DNA of 64,000 nucleotides from the NCBI RefSeq assembly GCF_001625305.1, contig NW_017804043.1, positions 356,568-420,567 of the forward strand. Reading direction: 5' to 3'. The translations under genes and the position numbers were made by a program. The notes under the pieces are model-generated. The model was not told the origin of the DNA. It was given only the letters and a program-made list of their open reading frames with translations, and did no database searches. Position 1 is the stretch's first letter. The number at the start of each line of letters is the position of its first letter. Shown here piece by piece: positions 32,101 through 43,475 of this stretch. The stretch comes from Branchiostoma belcheri (taxonomy: Eukaryota > Chordata > Leptocardii > Amphioxiformes > Branchiostomatidae).

Positions 32101-32186
32101 TGTGTCGCAGCGATTTCGCACCCCTCGTGATTTCACCTCCGGCGCGGGATCATTGTACAGGGGAGGGCGCGAAATCGCTGTTACAT
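32101..32186. mobile_element. Foldback element, CAGCGATTTCGC family
   Basis: Arms GTCGCAGCGATTTCGCACCC and GGGCGCGAAATCGCTGTTAC are inverted copies around a short GC-rich centre with GTGATTTC and GGGATCA. Same family as 50755-50840. Confidence 0.7.
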
Positions 32187-32382
32187 CTGCTCATCTGTAG
32201 TGATGCAGATAAAAATAGAGTTTGAAACGTCAAGAATTACACGATGTATTTATTTATTTGTGACGATTTTGTAAAAAAAAAAAAATTGAACGATTGACAT
32301 AACAGGTGACTATCTCGTGTTGACTGTCAAACCTGAGACCTGACTGTAAGGTTTGCACCACTCACACCAGGAAGAACCACTA

Positions 32383-32620
32383 CTCTTTTCGATAAGTTTG
32401 GTGGAATGTGCTTAAAGTGTGGCTCTCCTTAGAAACAGGACCTCCGACTGTACGTCCTATCCGAGAAGACGTCACTAACCGAAGCTAGGCACTCATTTTC
32501 ACCTGAGTCAAGTGAGGAAATGTGTGTTATTGTGCCTTTCCCAAGGACACAATAATAGGACCTGCCATTGATGCGAACCAACAACCTTCGGATTCTGAGT
32601 CGACAACCCTATATTACCAC
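32383..32620 (-). mobile_element. tRNA-derived SINE (AAGGAGAGCCACAC family)
   Basis: Inverse of the element at 52999: GTGTGGCTCTCCTTA, ACGTCCTATCCGAGA and GCCTTTCCCAAGGACACAA occur in mirrored order. The right end (GCGAACCAACAACCTTCGGA) is the inverse of a degraded tRNA-like B-box and anticodon region. Confidence 0.65.
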
Positions 32621-33045
32621 AAGAATACCTTGCCACCATTGTATTCCCCGATGCTGGAATTACTTACGTCAAGCGTCCCTTTACCATGTACATTTACTTT
32701 GCTTTGTCGTTGACGAATCCTTTTACCGCATTAAGCCTTTTTTGTCGGCAAGGATGAACAATCTTTCCGCCTCTGAGTTAAAGGAAACACGTTGTGTCTT
32801 ATCTCTGAAAAACATTCTACCTTTACTACTAAATGCCTTTGATGCAGAAAAGTACAATGAGAAGAAGAGGATTGTTTTAACATCTCAGTGCAAATCCTAC
32901 CCCGGCTGTGGTGTTTATAGCCTAGTCAACTTGACTGAGTTTTAAGCCGAAGGGTTGCCGTACAAGCACATCATGCTGATCGCACAAATCCTGATATTTA
33001 CGGCGAATGAGTTCCAAGCACGGGGATCGCCGCACTAACACGCCT
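32621..33045. other. No feature recognised
   Basis: A 125-codon open frame begins inside the SINE at 32568 and runs to 32945, but it lacks recognisable features. Confidence 0.3.
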
Positions 33046-33047
33046 TG

Positions 33048-33720
33048 GTGCTTATTTCTCTTACTTATTACGCCTTGGTGCTTATTTTTCTTACTTACGT
33101 TCTGTCTCGAAAATTTTCATTTATACGTATTTGGTGACATCTAACGCTCTTTTCTCTTTCTTTTGTATTGGTACTTATTTTTCTTACTTACGTTCTGTCT
33201 CGAAAATGCGGTAATTTTCATTTATACGTATTTGGTGACATCTAACGCTCTTTTCTCTTTCTTTTGTATTGGTGCTTATTTTTCTTACTTACGTTCTGTC
33301 TCGAAAATGCGGCAATTTTCATTTATACGTATTTCGTGACATTTCACGCTCTTTTCCTTCCCTTTTGTATTGGTACATATTTTTCTTACTTACTACTAGC
33401 CGTTCCGTCTCGAAAATGCTGTAATTTTCATTTATACGTATTTGGTGACATCTAACGCTCTTTTCTCTTTCTTTTGTATTGGTACTTATTTTTCTTACTT
33501 ACGTTCTGTCTAGAAAATGCGGCAATTTTCATCTATTTCTTGACATCTAACGATCTTTTCCCTTTATTTTGCATGGGTGCTTATTTGTCTTACTTTAAAG
33601 TTATTCCTAGCCGTTCTGCCGCGAAAAGTGGCAATTTTCATCTATACATACTTACGTTCTGTCGCGAAAAACGAAATTGTGGTGATTTTCTATACGGTTT
33701 ACGTGACATTTAACGCCTTT
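33048..33720. repeat. ~100-bp tandem array
   Basis: CTTACTTACGTTCTGTCTCG-like starts recur at 33091, 33184, 33284, 33385 and 33494. Each is followed by AATTTTCATTTATACG, GTGACATCTAACGCTC and TTTTGTATTGGT. At least five units. Confidence 0.9.
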
Positions 33721-34642
33721 TGCCAAGGAGTGATGATGATACCTTCGTAGATATGTCATTAGCTACTAGATAACCAGCCCTACGGCCTGCATCACATAAC
33801 TCACACAACCTGTTACACCGGCGGCCTTACTGTACAGATTTCCCCAGTCAGACATCATTGTCAGCCGGCAAACTGTCGACTTACCTATTGCTAGCCGTTT
33901 CGTCTTGAAAATGAGTTTTTTTTACTTTGATCTATACGATTTTTTTCGTGACATCTAACGCTCTTTCCCCAAATCCTTTTGCTTTGGTGGTTACTTTTCT
34001 TACTTATTAGTAGTCGTCCTGTCTCGAAATTGTAGTGATTTCTACACGTTTTTCGTGACATTTAACGCCTTTTCCCCTCCCTTTTGCCAAGGAGTGATGA
34101 TGATACCTTTCTTAGATATGTCATTAGCTACTAGATAACCGGCCTTCCTCATATAACTCACTCAACCTGTTACACCGGCGGCCTTACTGTACAGATTTCC
34201 CCAGTCAGACATAACTGTCGACTTACTTATTGCAATCTGTTTCGTCTAAAAAATGTGAATTTTTAAAAACTTTTATCTATAGGATTTTTTTCGTGACATC
34301 TAACGCCGTTCTGCCTCAAAAATGCGGTGATTTCTATACCGTTTACCGTTTCCTTTTGCCAAGGACTGATGATACCTTTCTTAGATATGTCATTAGCTAC
34401 TAGATAACCATTTTTTGGCACAGTGCAGTTAACCATTAGCTACTAGATAACCGGCCTGCCTCATATAACTCACACAAACTGTTACACCGGCGGTCTTACT
34501 GTACAGATTTCCCCAGTCAGACATCATTGTCAGCCAGCAAACTGTCCACACTCATCACATGCTGAACTGTTGACCTTTCTTTGTAATCCGGCCTCCCGGT
34601 GAATGTAAGCCGAAACGTGTCTATTCCATCCTGTATCCGTTA

Positions 34643-34897
34643 GGCTACAGCAAGTAAATTGTATGAAAGACATCCTCCGCAAACTCCAAATCTAATGCGA
34701 TAGGGCGAAAAAAACAAGGCAGGCCAAAAGAAACAAGGTTCCTACATTTTCAAATTTCGACATCATAAACCTTGTTGAACAACAAATGGTACCTATATTG
34801 TACTAAGTTTACTGTCAACTATTACAACATCCATTTCTCACTGAAACACCTTAGAAAAATAAGTTTTCAATCACTGTACAAATGGTTTTGCTTCAGG
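34643..34897. mobile_element. PIF/Harbinger-like element, cut by the assembly gap
   Basis: GTTA|GGCTACAGCAAGTAAATT starts the element in the same context as at 36577. The sequence matches that copy up to the N run at 34898. Confidence 0.7.
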
Positions 34898-34917
34898 NNN
34901 NNNNNNNNNNNNNNNNN
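34898..34917. other. Assembly gap (20 N)
   Basis: Twenty undetermined bases in the middle of duplicated DNA; the true size is unknown. Confidence 0.99.
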
Positions 34918-36576
34918 AATCGATCTTTCCCTCCATTTGCCTTGGTGCTTATTTTCTTACTTATTACTAACTCTATAATTGGTGCCTATTTTTCTTACTT
35001 ATTACTAGCAGTTCCGTCTCGAAAATGTGGTGATTTTTTTACTCTTATCTATAGGATGGTTTCGTGACATCTAGCGCTCTTTTGCCTAAATCCTTTTGCA
35101 TTGGTGGTTATTTTTCTTACTTACTGCTAGCCGTTCCGTCTCTAAAATGTGGTGATTTCTAGCTATACTTTTTACGTGACATTTAACGCCTTTTGCCAAG
35201 AAGTGATGATGATAATACCTTTCGTAGATATGTCAAGGGCCACTAGATAACCAACCCTACGGCCTGCCTCATATAACTCACACAACCTGTTACACCGGCG
35301 GCCTTACTGTACAGATTTCCCCAGTCAGACATAACTGTCGACTTACTTATTGCTATCTGTTTCGTCTAAAAAATGTGAATTTTTAAAAACTTTTATCTAT
35401 AGGATTTTTTTCGTGTACATCTAACGCCGTTCTGCCTCAAAAATGCGGTGATTTCTATACCGTTTACCGTTTCCTTTTGCCAAGGAGTGATGATGATACC
35501 TTTCGTAGATATGTCATTAGCTACTAGATAACCATTTTTTGGCACAGTGCAGTTAACCATTATCTACTAGATAACCGGCCTGCCTCATATAACTCACACA
35601 ACCTGTTACACCGGCGGTCTTACTGTACAGATTTCCCCAGTCAGACATCATTGTTAGCCGGCAAACTGTCGACTTACTTATTGCTAGCCGTTTCGTCTCG
35701 AAAATGTGATTTTTTTTTTTACTTTGATCTATACGATTGTTTTCGTGACATCTAACGCTCTTTCCCCCCAAATCCTTTTGCTTTGGTGGTTACTTTTCTT
35801 ACTTATTAGTAGTCGTCCTGTCTCGAAATTGTAGTGATTTCTACACGTTTTTCGTGACATGTAACGCCTTTTCCCCTCCCTTTTGCCAAGGAGTGATGAT
35901 GATACCTTTCTTAGATATGTCATTAGCCACTAGATAACAATTTTTTGCACAGAGCACAGTTAACCATTAGCTGCTAGATAACCGGCCTGCCTCAAATAAC
36001 TCACACAACCTGTTACACCGGCGGTCTTACTGTACAGATTTCCCCAGTCAGACATCATTGTCAGCCGGCAAACTGTCGACTTACTTATTGCTTGCCGTTT
36101 CGTCTCGAAAATGTGATTTTGTTTACTTTGATCTATACGATTGTTTCGTGACATCTAACGCTCTTTCCCAAAAATCATTTTGCTTTGGTGCTAATTTTTT
36201 CTTATTTATTACTAGCTGTTTTGTTTCCAAATTCTGTTGATTTCTACACGTTTTTCGTGACATTTAACGCCTTTTTCCCTCCCTTTTGCCAAGGAGTGAT
36301 GATGATACATTCAGTAGATATGTCATTAGCTGCTAGATAACCATTTATTTGGCACGGTGCAGTTAACCATTAGCTACTAGATAACCGGCCTGCCTCATAT
36401 AACTCACACAACCTGTTACACCGGGGGCCTTACTGTGCAGATTTCCCCAGTCAGACATCATTGTCAGCAGGCAAACTGTCGACACTTATCACATGTTGAA
36501 CTGTTGACCTTTCTTTGTAATCCGGCCTCCTGGTGATTGTAAGCCGAAACGTGTCTATTCCATCCTGTATCCGTTA

Positions 36577-37192
36577 GGCTACAGCAAGTAAATTTCATGG
36601 ATGACATCCTCTTCAGAGTCCAAATCTAATGCGAGCGGGCGAAACAAAAACAAGACAGGCCAAAGAATCCAATTTTATGGATGCCATCCTCTTCAGACTC
36701 CAAATCTAATGCGAGCGGGCGAAACAAAAACAAGACAGGCCAGAAATAAAACAAGATTCCTACGTTTTCGAATTTCGACATCATAAACCTTACTAAACAA
36801 GAAATGATACCTATATTGTACTAAGTTTACTGCCAAGTATTACAATATCCATTTCTCATCACTGAAACAACTTTGAAAAATAAGATTTTTATCATTGTAC
36901 AAATGGTTTTGCTTCAGTGAGAACATCACATATAAAAGGAATGAAATACATCACTGCATCAAAGTAATAAAAGGTAAAAACATTAAGTCAGAGCCTTGTC
37001 TTGTCTACTCATTTCCTATTTATCTGCTACCCACGTTCCGGCATGACAGCAGACATCTTTGCCCATTTTCGGTATGTTGACCACTGACAAAGAGCAGCAA
37101 AATTTTTGGTATTTATTTCATTTTCCAAATCAGGCGCAAATTAATGCGCGAGTTAATGTCATCCATAAAGATTACTAGTACTTGCTGTGGCC
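36577..37192. mobile_element. PIF/Harbinger-like non-autonomous element (616 bp)
   Basis: Starts GGCTACAGCAAGTAAATTTC next to ATGGATGACATCC and ends AATGTCATCCATAAAG...CTTGCTGTGGCC. Flanks are TTA on the left and TTT on the right, so a TWA duplication is possible. A ~65-base segment (ATGACATCCTCTTCAGA...GACAGGCC) is duplicated inside. The right part corresponds, inverted, to the element at 12821-13229. Confidence 0.75.
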
Positions 37193-37464
37193 TTTCACCA
37201 TAAAGCAAGTCGGAAATGACTGCGGATCAAATACAGGTGTAGAACCTACGGGAAAAGGGCGATTTGGAGAGCAAATTGCCCAGAAGCAGCCGTCCTTAAA
37301 GCTTAGCTGGTGATAACACCCAGTAGGTTCACGTATTGAGAACACGTAAATCATCCTGATCCTCAGAGGGGAAAGAAGATTCTAGCCATTTTTCTTCCGT
37401 TGATTCCAAGGGCACCGGCAGACAGGATGGCTCAAAGGTTTTTCTGTTCAAAGTCTCCTAAGGC
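37193..37464. other. No feature recognised
   Basis: No exon or repeat noticed. Confidence 0.3.
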
Positions 37465-37770
37465 TATCTGTATCTTTATCTGAGTGTATAGCCACTATAG
37501 CCGCCCTTCGGCTTAACACACCAGCTACACAGGCACGCGGCGGCAGCTGGCTATATTTCACCAAACGACTTGTTACACCAAATCTTTGAACATCTAACTC
37601 TAAACATTGTTTAAAGCTATCTAATGATAATGCCCCTACTGTACTCGGTGACATCGAGTTCCACTCTGCGATAGAAGGAAAGACTGGGTTTTTGAACACC
37701 TCAATCCTTGGTTGATAACTCTGGTACTTGAAGGCATGACTGTTTCTTGTTCTTTTCTGAGCTAGTATGA
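37465..37770 (-). mobile_element. LINE fragment (ATCTGTAT-tail family)
   Basis: The minus strand encodes FPSIAEWNSMSPSTVGALSL then DSFKQCLELDV, the C-terminal reverse transcriptase block seen at 27.0 kb. It is followed by a UTR with CACACCAGCTACACAGGC and the degraded tail at 37465. The usual stop is lost, so the frame reads on into the UTR. Confidence 0.8.
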
Positions 37771-38217
37771 GGCACTTATCAGTCCTGAAATTAACTCATA
37801 GTATTATCCGTGTAATCAATATGAATTTACAACAGGTTACAACACAAAGGATAACTGCTAACGAGAAATGTTTAAACATGTGTACGTTAAGTATCTCATG
37901 CGTTTGTGTTCCTGCAATCTTAGATAACGTTTGGCAAATTACGCTGTAGCAAAAAGATAAGACAAACGCCTTTGTTTGGAGAGAAAGAGGATGATACCTT
38001 TGATGGTTGAAAACTCCTGCGTACATGCCGTGGGTGATGTTACTGCATACTACAGAAGCAGGATATGCTACAAGGCTCAATCGTTGTGGATTAAGATTAC
38101 AGAAGCCATTCAAAGCCTTTTGAGAGTGCCGACATGATAAGAGTGTTGTTAACCTTTATTTGGATTTCTTTTGTTGAGGTTTTGGAGAGCATTTTGTTAT
38201 TCTACTATCTATTTCTA

Positions 38218-38218
<1 letters not shown>
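37771..38218. other. No feature recognised
   Basis: No exon or repeat noticed. Confidence 0.3.
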
Positions 38219-38269
<51 letters not shown>

Positions 38270-38270
38270 T
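38219..38270. repeat. (TC)n(TA)n microsatellite
   Basis: About 15 TC units followed by about 11 TA units. Confidence 0.97.
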
Positions 38271-39000
38271 CCTCTCGTGTATATATGCCCCAGTGTTGTT
38301 CCGTTTCAAGCCTTAGCATTTAGCAACTAAATTTGTTCACAAAAAGAAGGGAATTCTCTGGTGTCTTACAAAACGCGTTTGGAACTTTATACTTTTTAAT
38401 ATGTACAAAATTCCATCTGTATCTAATTTATTTCTCTAACTAGACTTGTTGCATGGCTGTCACTAAAACTGATTTGGGTCCTGACACAGACTTGTTTTGC
38501 ATCGTTCCATGTTTCCGCAATTGATCTCTGACATCTGCAAAATTAAATTGCGCTGTAGAATGAGTGATGAAGTCATGAAAGCGCGTCTGCTCCATGTCAT
38601 ATCATATGTCTCGGTGGCTTCCCAAAGTCATTACGGATATTACTAAGTCCTAACGGACTTTCCGATCAACTATTTCTAGTACGCTGCTTAGCCTCTCCCA
38701 GGATTCGGGAAGCGGCTGAAATATCTCCTTTGCAGGCCATCCGGGAGCGGTCGGCTTTTTTGTCGGAGGAGGCGCTTATTTGCAACTTGCACATTTTCTG
38801 TTCAAACGTAGATCGCACGCATCTGAACCTCCGGCCGCCAACCCTAGTATGCCATCCCTGGTTCCAGGCATGGCATGCGTATTCACGCCCTACATGGGCC
38901 AAATGAACTAAGATAACTTAAGTATAAGGGTAGGAGAAAGAATTACTAGATTACTTTAATGTCTATATTACGTCTACATTAACACAATGCACAGAACAAC
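38271..39000. other. No feature recognised
   Basis: 38660-38900 is GC-richer with a 78-codon minus-strand frame, but no domain or splice pattern supports a gene. Confidence 0.3.
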
Positions 39001-39004
39001 GAGA

Positions 39005-39135
39005 ACCAACTTCCCTGGCATAATCTGTCTATTTGGCCAGTTTCTTCTCTTTTCAGTCGCTTCCTGAAGTCTCCTAGAGGCTATACAAAACTGTCCGAAG
39101 CCTGGTAGAGACTATAAGAAACTGTCCGGGCTACA
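39005..39135. repeat. Dispersed repeat, TCTATTTGGCC family
   Basis: CCAACTTCCCTGGCATAATC, TCTGTCTATTTGGCCAG and TTCAGTCGCTTCCTGAAG recur in related form at 45000 and 62458. Here a CCTGGTAGAGACTATA-like unit is also doubled. Confidence 0.65.
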
Positions 39136-39860
39136 TGTTGGATTCGCAGCTCAACCTTGACATTCACTTTTTTTATTGGATCGTACTTTATATAAGACGT
39201 CCCGGAGCGCTAATGGGGTGTACAAAATTACAGTGTAGGCTCGGGGATAGGACACAAACCACGTATAATTATTTTGGTGCGTGCATGGCGATTCTTAAGA
39301 TGTACGGTACTGTACAGAGGTCATTTTGCTATATCCACACATGACATAAAGTACATATAAAACGACTTTCTTAAGCTTTGCAAAGCCCTGTGAAGGAAAT
39401 GGAGCACACCATTTGAATAACTCAGTGTTCCTATGCAATTTGGATAGTCACGGGCCAAATGTACAGATCCATTTGTAGCACATTGCAACCTGCAGTCTTC
39501 GCTACGACGCATAGAGAGTCCTATATTAATGACAATATGCTGACATTTCCATGTCTGTCGATTCAATTACGGCCACAATGCCCTGTCGCTGTATTAAGGC
39601 GGTGTTATCTGAATACAGTATAAATCAGTGTTGATTTCAGATAACAGTAGAGGTGGTCCTTTGAGTAATAGACATACAGTAGCACTATCAGATAAATTTT
39701 ACATATCTAAGATGGAATATTCAAATGTACATGTCTGTCAAGGACGCCTACGTATAATTGGTTTACCATGGATCATCCTTTCTACATCCAGGGGATCAAG
39801 GCACGATAGACACATGGGTTTTGATCATGGCCTAATGGCATGGATCGATAGACAGCCCAA
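39136..39860. other. No feature recognised
   Basis: Open frames without recognisable features. Confidence 0.3.
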
Positions 39861-39866
39861 AGTTAC

Positions 39867-40281
39867 TTGACAAAGATACTTGTCACCAAAGGACTGTCAA
39901 CTGCATCACGCACGGAAAGAAGTCTTGCCTTCCACCCTCCATTTTCGCGTGCAGACTACCACTTAAACTCATTCTTTCCAAGAACAGTCAGAGACTGGAA
40001 CAAACTTCCAGAACACATAGTTAAAGCCAAGACCCTACAAGCATTCAAAAATGCCCTAAATAGCCTTTAGTCTCCCATACACAGTACGGGTACTCACCGC
40101 TACCCACTTGCAGGGTGGCGGACAGGGAGTAGCGCCCCTGCCCATCGAGGAGCTGGGTTCCTCCTTTTATTCACCCTCATACAAACCTTACAATAAAGCG
40201 ACCACTCCTCACCCCCCCCCGTGTCATGAGTCTTCGACCTAACGAAGTTTCGACACGTAAACTGAAGAAGAAGAAGATACT
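39867..40281 (+). mobile_element. LINE 3-prime fragment with reverse transcriptase C-terminus
   Basis: From 39867 to a TAG at 40068-40070 the frame reads SFFPRTVRDWNKLPEHIVKA then KTLQAFKNALNSL, a clear CR1/jockey-like LINE C-terminus. The UTR (CAGGGTGGCGGACAGGGAG, GCCCCTGCCCATCGAGGAG) is shared with 58865-59090, and the tail is GAAGAAGAAGAAG (40264-40276). Confidence 0.85.
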
Positions 40282-40329
40282 TTTGACAGCCCAAAGTTTC
40301 CTTCAGTGCTAAATGATAAGATTGACCTG

Positions 40330-40375
40330 CACCTGGATCTAAATAAACTAAACTAAACTCAACTCAACTCACCGC
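40330..40375 (+). repeat. (AACTA/AACTC)n short repeat
   Basis: CTAAATAAACTAAACTAAAC then TCAACTCAACTCA; possibly the tail of another retroelement. Confidence 0.6.
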
Positions 40376-40863
40376 AAACTGCTTTCCAGTCACGCACCCA
40401 GTGTGTGAGAAATGCCCGCGCGCACTCTACAGTCTCAGCGGAAAATTCTTCTCACTTTCGTTGCTTCTCGTCTGGAAAATTAGAACCAGGATGAATCGAC
40501 GCAAGTCTTAATGGAAAGCGAGACCGACAAGAGCTTTATTTCCATTACATTAATGATAAAAGTATACTGGTGGCGGAAAAGAGCTTAGATGGTGGTTCCG
40601 TGCCAGTTTAAGTGATGTTTTTGCGCGCCAAGGGCTTGGGACTAGAGTAGAGAATCGTGCTTGGTGTGATTACATGTAGCTAAAAGCATCTCAAAAGCCA
40701 AGCTCAAAAGTTTTGATAAAGTAGTGGGAGACCGACGCGCGGTGAACAAGGCGCTAACTTAATCCGAAATGTATCAGGGGCGCCCGTGGTCTCCAAAAAT
40801 CGCCAAATGATAATCTCGTCTGATACCACTCAGTGTTTAGCGTAATATGTGTCTCCTATATAA
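40376..40863. other. No feature recognised
   Basis: No exon or repeat noticed. Confidence 0.3.
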
Positions 40864-40874
40864 GTAACTGCAGT

Positions 40875-41069
40875 GCTAACTTTTGTTTCCTTTTGGACTT
40901 TCAAAAAATTAGTCTTCAATTATTTGCATATCAATCAATAGTTAAAACGTATAAACCTGCATTTCTCCTGCAGTCTCTTAGTGTCACTAACGAAAGGTAG
41001 TGGATGCTACCTGAAACGTCTGGCCGTTTCTAAAATCATATCCAGCTGCTTGAGTAACTGCTTTTTGGT
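40875..41069 (+). mobile_element. Hammerhead-like short element (copy D)
   Basis: Flanked by GTAACTGCAGT at 40864-40874 and 41070-41080 (11 of 11). It shares GACTTTCAAAAAATTAGTCT, CATATCAATCAATAGTTA and the core with copy B. Here stem II is perfect (AGGTAG-loop-CTACCT), but the first core reads CTAACGA instead of CTGACGA. The last ~40 bases of the family are missing. Confidence 0.8.
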
Positions 41070-41080
41070 GTAACTGCAGT

Positions 41081-42222
41081 ACTATTGTTCACTGAGAAGA
41101 CAGATGCCCAAAGTGTGTGGGTCTCAGATTCGCAACCTGTTATCCACCTTAAACAAATCCACGCGAAAGCCACCGTGTCAACACTCCTCACTCAGCTGTA
41201 GCGACTGATACGGTCATCATACTCTGAAAATCTGTATCTGTATATGAATCGGTATCTGTACATAAATCGGTATCTGAATACGTATAATAACCTCGAGTGA
41301 TTGTTCATCGCGCCAAAGGCAGTACTGGGACCCGAGTAAAAGACAGAAGGCACTGCCGAATTAGAATCCTTGTGGTGTCCAGGGAGACACCATTTCCATT
41401 GCTATGTCCCCTTTTTGTTATAAAATGCTGTTATTTTGCTTTTGGGTATGTATTTTGTTTTAGTGAAGGTGCTCGAATGAAGGAGCGTAAAAAACACACG
41501 AATCGTCTTGCTCCGTCCTAAAGCAGACAGAAGCCTGATACCAATAATGATACCCACTCACGTTTATCAGGGTGATCCTGAAATGGTATCAACAGTGTTG
41601 ATACTTGAGCACCTCGCGCGTAGAGAAACTCTTATGATCATCTCTCGTGAAAGACCTCAATTTTACAGATGAGACGCGTGTCGTCAATGTAGGCTGAAGG
41701 TGAAACACTTAAGAGTTGTTAAGTAGCATCAGTCCGGATATGACATTGCAAGAGCGAAGCACATATGACAAGAGCATCACCATTGAGTGATACTTGAATG
41801 TTTGGAAAATTGAGTTCTCCTTATACGTATAGACTTACGTGATGTAAATTCTGTGTTTCAAGTTTCGGGAATACTTGAATGAGATGGATAGGACTTCATG
41901 GATAAGGCTTAATGACACCCATACATTTTTAAGTCAATTTCAAAAGTAATGTATAATATTTCAAAAGTTTGGGGATGGAGTTGTAAAGTTTTCTTTAGTG
42001 TTTTATATAATCTTAGTCTTTAATATTTACAGTCTTTTAAGGTATTCAAGATAACTTCCCTTGCAAAAGAATCTGCCTTTCATAAGTTATAGCGCTACAA
42101 TGAATTATCGCCTTGATATCTTGATTTAAAGATTGTATTCCAGTATTGATGTCTTCATCTGTATCCAATAATTGGCTTGGGGCGTCCCTTATACAACACG
42201 TGGGCGTATAGCGGGTTCAACC
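41081..42222. other. No firm feature
   Basis: A short ATCTGTAT/ATCGGTATCTG run (41229-41283) resembles the LINE tail seen elsewhere. Otherwise nothing identified. Confidence 0.35.
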
Positions 42223-42720
42223 ACGTCTTTACGTAACATCCTAGATGACAGCCGTGTAATTACATGATGCATGAGACGTTACTTGCTGCACCATGGTTCT
42301 CAAACAGACAATAGGACACTAGTCAGCTTCCCGGCAGGCGATCGAAGTACGTATTGTTTATCTTCGCCGCGAGTGATTTTCAAATTTCCACCATTTTTTT
42401 TATACACATAGCATTCAGTGGCATTAAAAAACAAAGCTTACCTATAGCCGGGTATCTTTATTTGACTTCATCAATGGCTCGACTAACTTTCTAACACAAG
42501 TTGTGTTCGACTATGAAACAATTCTTTAACCGTAATTTGGACCTGTTGAATAAAGAAAGAAGAGTTTAGTGACGTCTTTACGTAACATCCTAGATGACAG
42601 TCGTGTAATTACATGATGCATGAGACGTTACTTGCTGCACCATGGTTCTCAAACAGACAATAGGAAACTAGTCAGCTTCCCGGCAGGCGATCGAAGTACG
42701 TATTGTTTATCTTCACCGCG
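42223..42720. repeat. 149-bp direct repeats around a 200-bp spacer (LTR-like)
   Basis: 42223-42371 and 42572-42720 agree at all but a few of 149 bases (ACGTCTTTACGTAACATCCT to CTTCRCCGCG). The 200-base spacer (42372-42571) has its own diverged relative at about 44725-44890 (GCATTCAGYG, AGCCGGGTRTC, AACACAAGTTGTRTTCGA). It may be a miniature LTR element or a simple tandem duplication. No primer-binding site was recognised. Confidence 0.8.
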
Positions 42721-42851
42721 GAAATGTCAGACGGTGTTATCGAATCTCACGCCTTGCCGTCTATAACGTCATTTGCATTGTAATGAGACCTGTTTTTTTC
42801 TCAGCACCTTGTTTTGCACGAAGTCTTGATGTTTCATGTAATGCCGTTCAC

Positions 42852-42877
42852 TGATGAATGAATGAATGGTTTTTGTT

Positions 42878-42932
<55 letters not shown>
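42852..42932. repeat. LINE-like tail plus (CA)n microsatellite
   Basis: (AATG)n at 42853-42868, then GGTTTTTGTTG, then about 27 CA units (42879-42932). Confidence 0.9.
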
Positions 42933-42936
<4 letters not shown>

Positions 42937-42939
42937 AGA

Positions 42940-43380
42940 AGCATTTCGCAGCCTCAGGAGTTAATTTCATGCTCCTTTACAGATTTCCTGCAAAACAGAA
43001 TTCTTGATTTCTTCAAAATTACGATCAAATTACGATCAAAATTGGACCACAGTTAAAATGTACAACAAAGTAGTCCATTCTGCACATCAGGTAGGATTTT
43101 AAGGAATCTGCATGACAAAGTATCAGTCTGTCAAATATTAAAAAAACACTGATGTACTATGCTGATGGAACTGCTTGTGGTTTAAACTTTGAATGTTCGA
43201 ACGTTCAGTGGAATATCTTTATATGGTTCTTTCGGGAGCTTAGAGAAGCATTCTGCTAATGTACCATGCTGATGTACTGTCTATTTGCGACCCAAAGAAC
43301 CCAAAAGCCACGGTCATGGCATTTTCAGAGCAGGATATATAATGTGACAAAGAAATAAGCAGCGATAACTGTCGTAATGG
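42940..43380. other. No feature recognised
   Basis: No exon or repeat noticed. Confidence 0.3.
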
Positions 43381-43384
43381 AATA

Positions 43385-43475
43385 GTAGGAATACTTTTCC
43401 GCTAGTGTTTGTCATAAGCTGGTGTGTTACGCCGAAGGGCGGTTATACCGGCTATACAGATACAGATAATATCAC
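43385..43475 (+). mobile_element. LINE 3-prime tail (ATACAGAT family, plus orientation)
   Basis: AGCTGGTGTGTTACGCCGAA and CTATACAGATACAGATA are the inverse of the ends at 26.8 and 37.5 kb. Only the last ~60 bases of the element are present. Confidence 0.7.

Larger units (their letters stand above)
33707..36575. repeat. Complex 300-400-bp repeat array with internal duplication
   Basis: GTTACACCGG with flanking CTTACTGTACAGATTTCCCC recurs at 33812, 34169, 34481, 35289, 35604, 36012 and 36414. Between these are CCAAGGAGTGATGATGATAC, GATATGTCATTAGC and diverged ~100-bp units. A larger ~1.94-kb step is visible: 34540-34897 recurs from about 36478 (TGACCTTTCTTTGTAATCCG, AAGCCGAAACGTGTC). Minus-strand open frames in successive units give near-identical peptides because the DNA is repeated. 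Confidence 0.9.

Noticed and set aside
32568-32945. 125-codon open frame as a gene
   Set aside because: It starts inside a SINE, shows no domain and has no splice or promoter context.
34590-34625. AAGCCGAAACGTGTC as another hammerhead-like motif
   Set aside because: The GAAAC side is present, but no CTGANGA core lies upstream at the right distance; the 36.5-kb copy is the same.
35553-36154. Two near-identical minus-strand peptides as a gene family
   Set aside because: The similarity follows from tandemly repeated DNA; frames start and stop at arbitrary places in the units.
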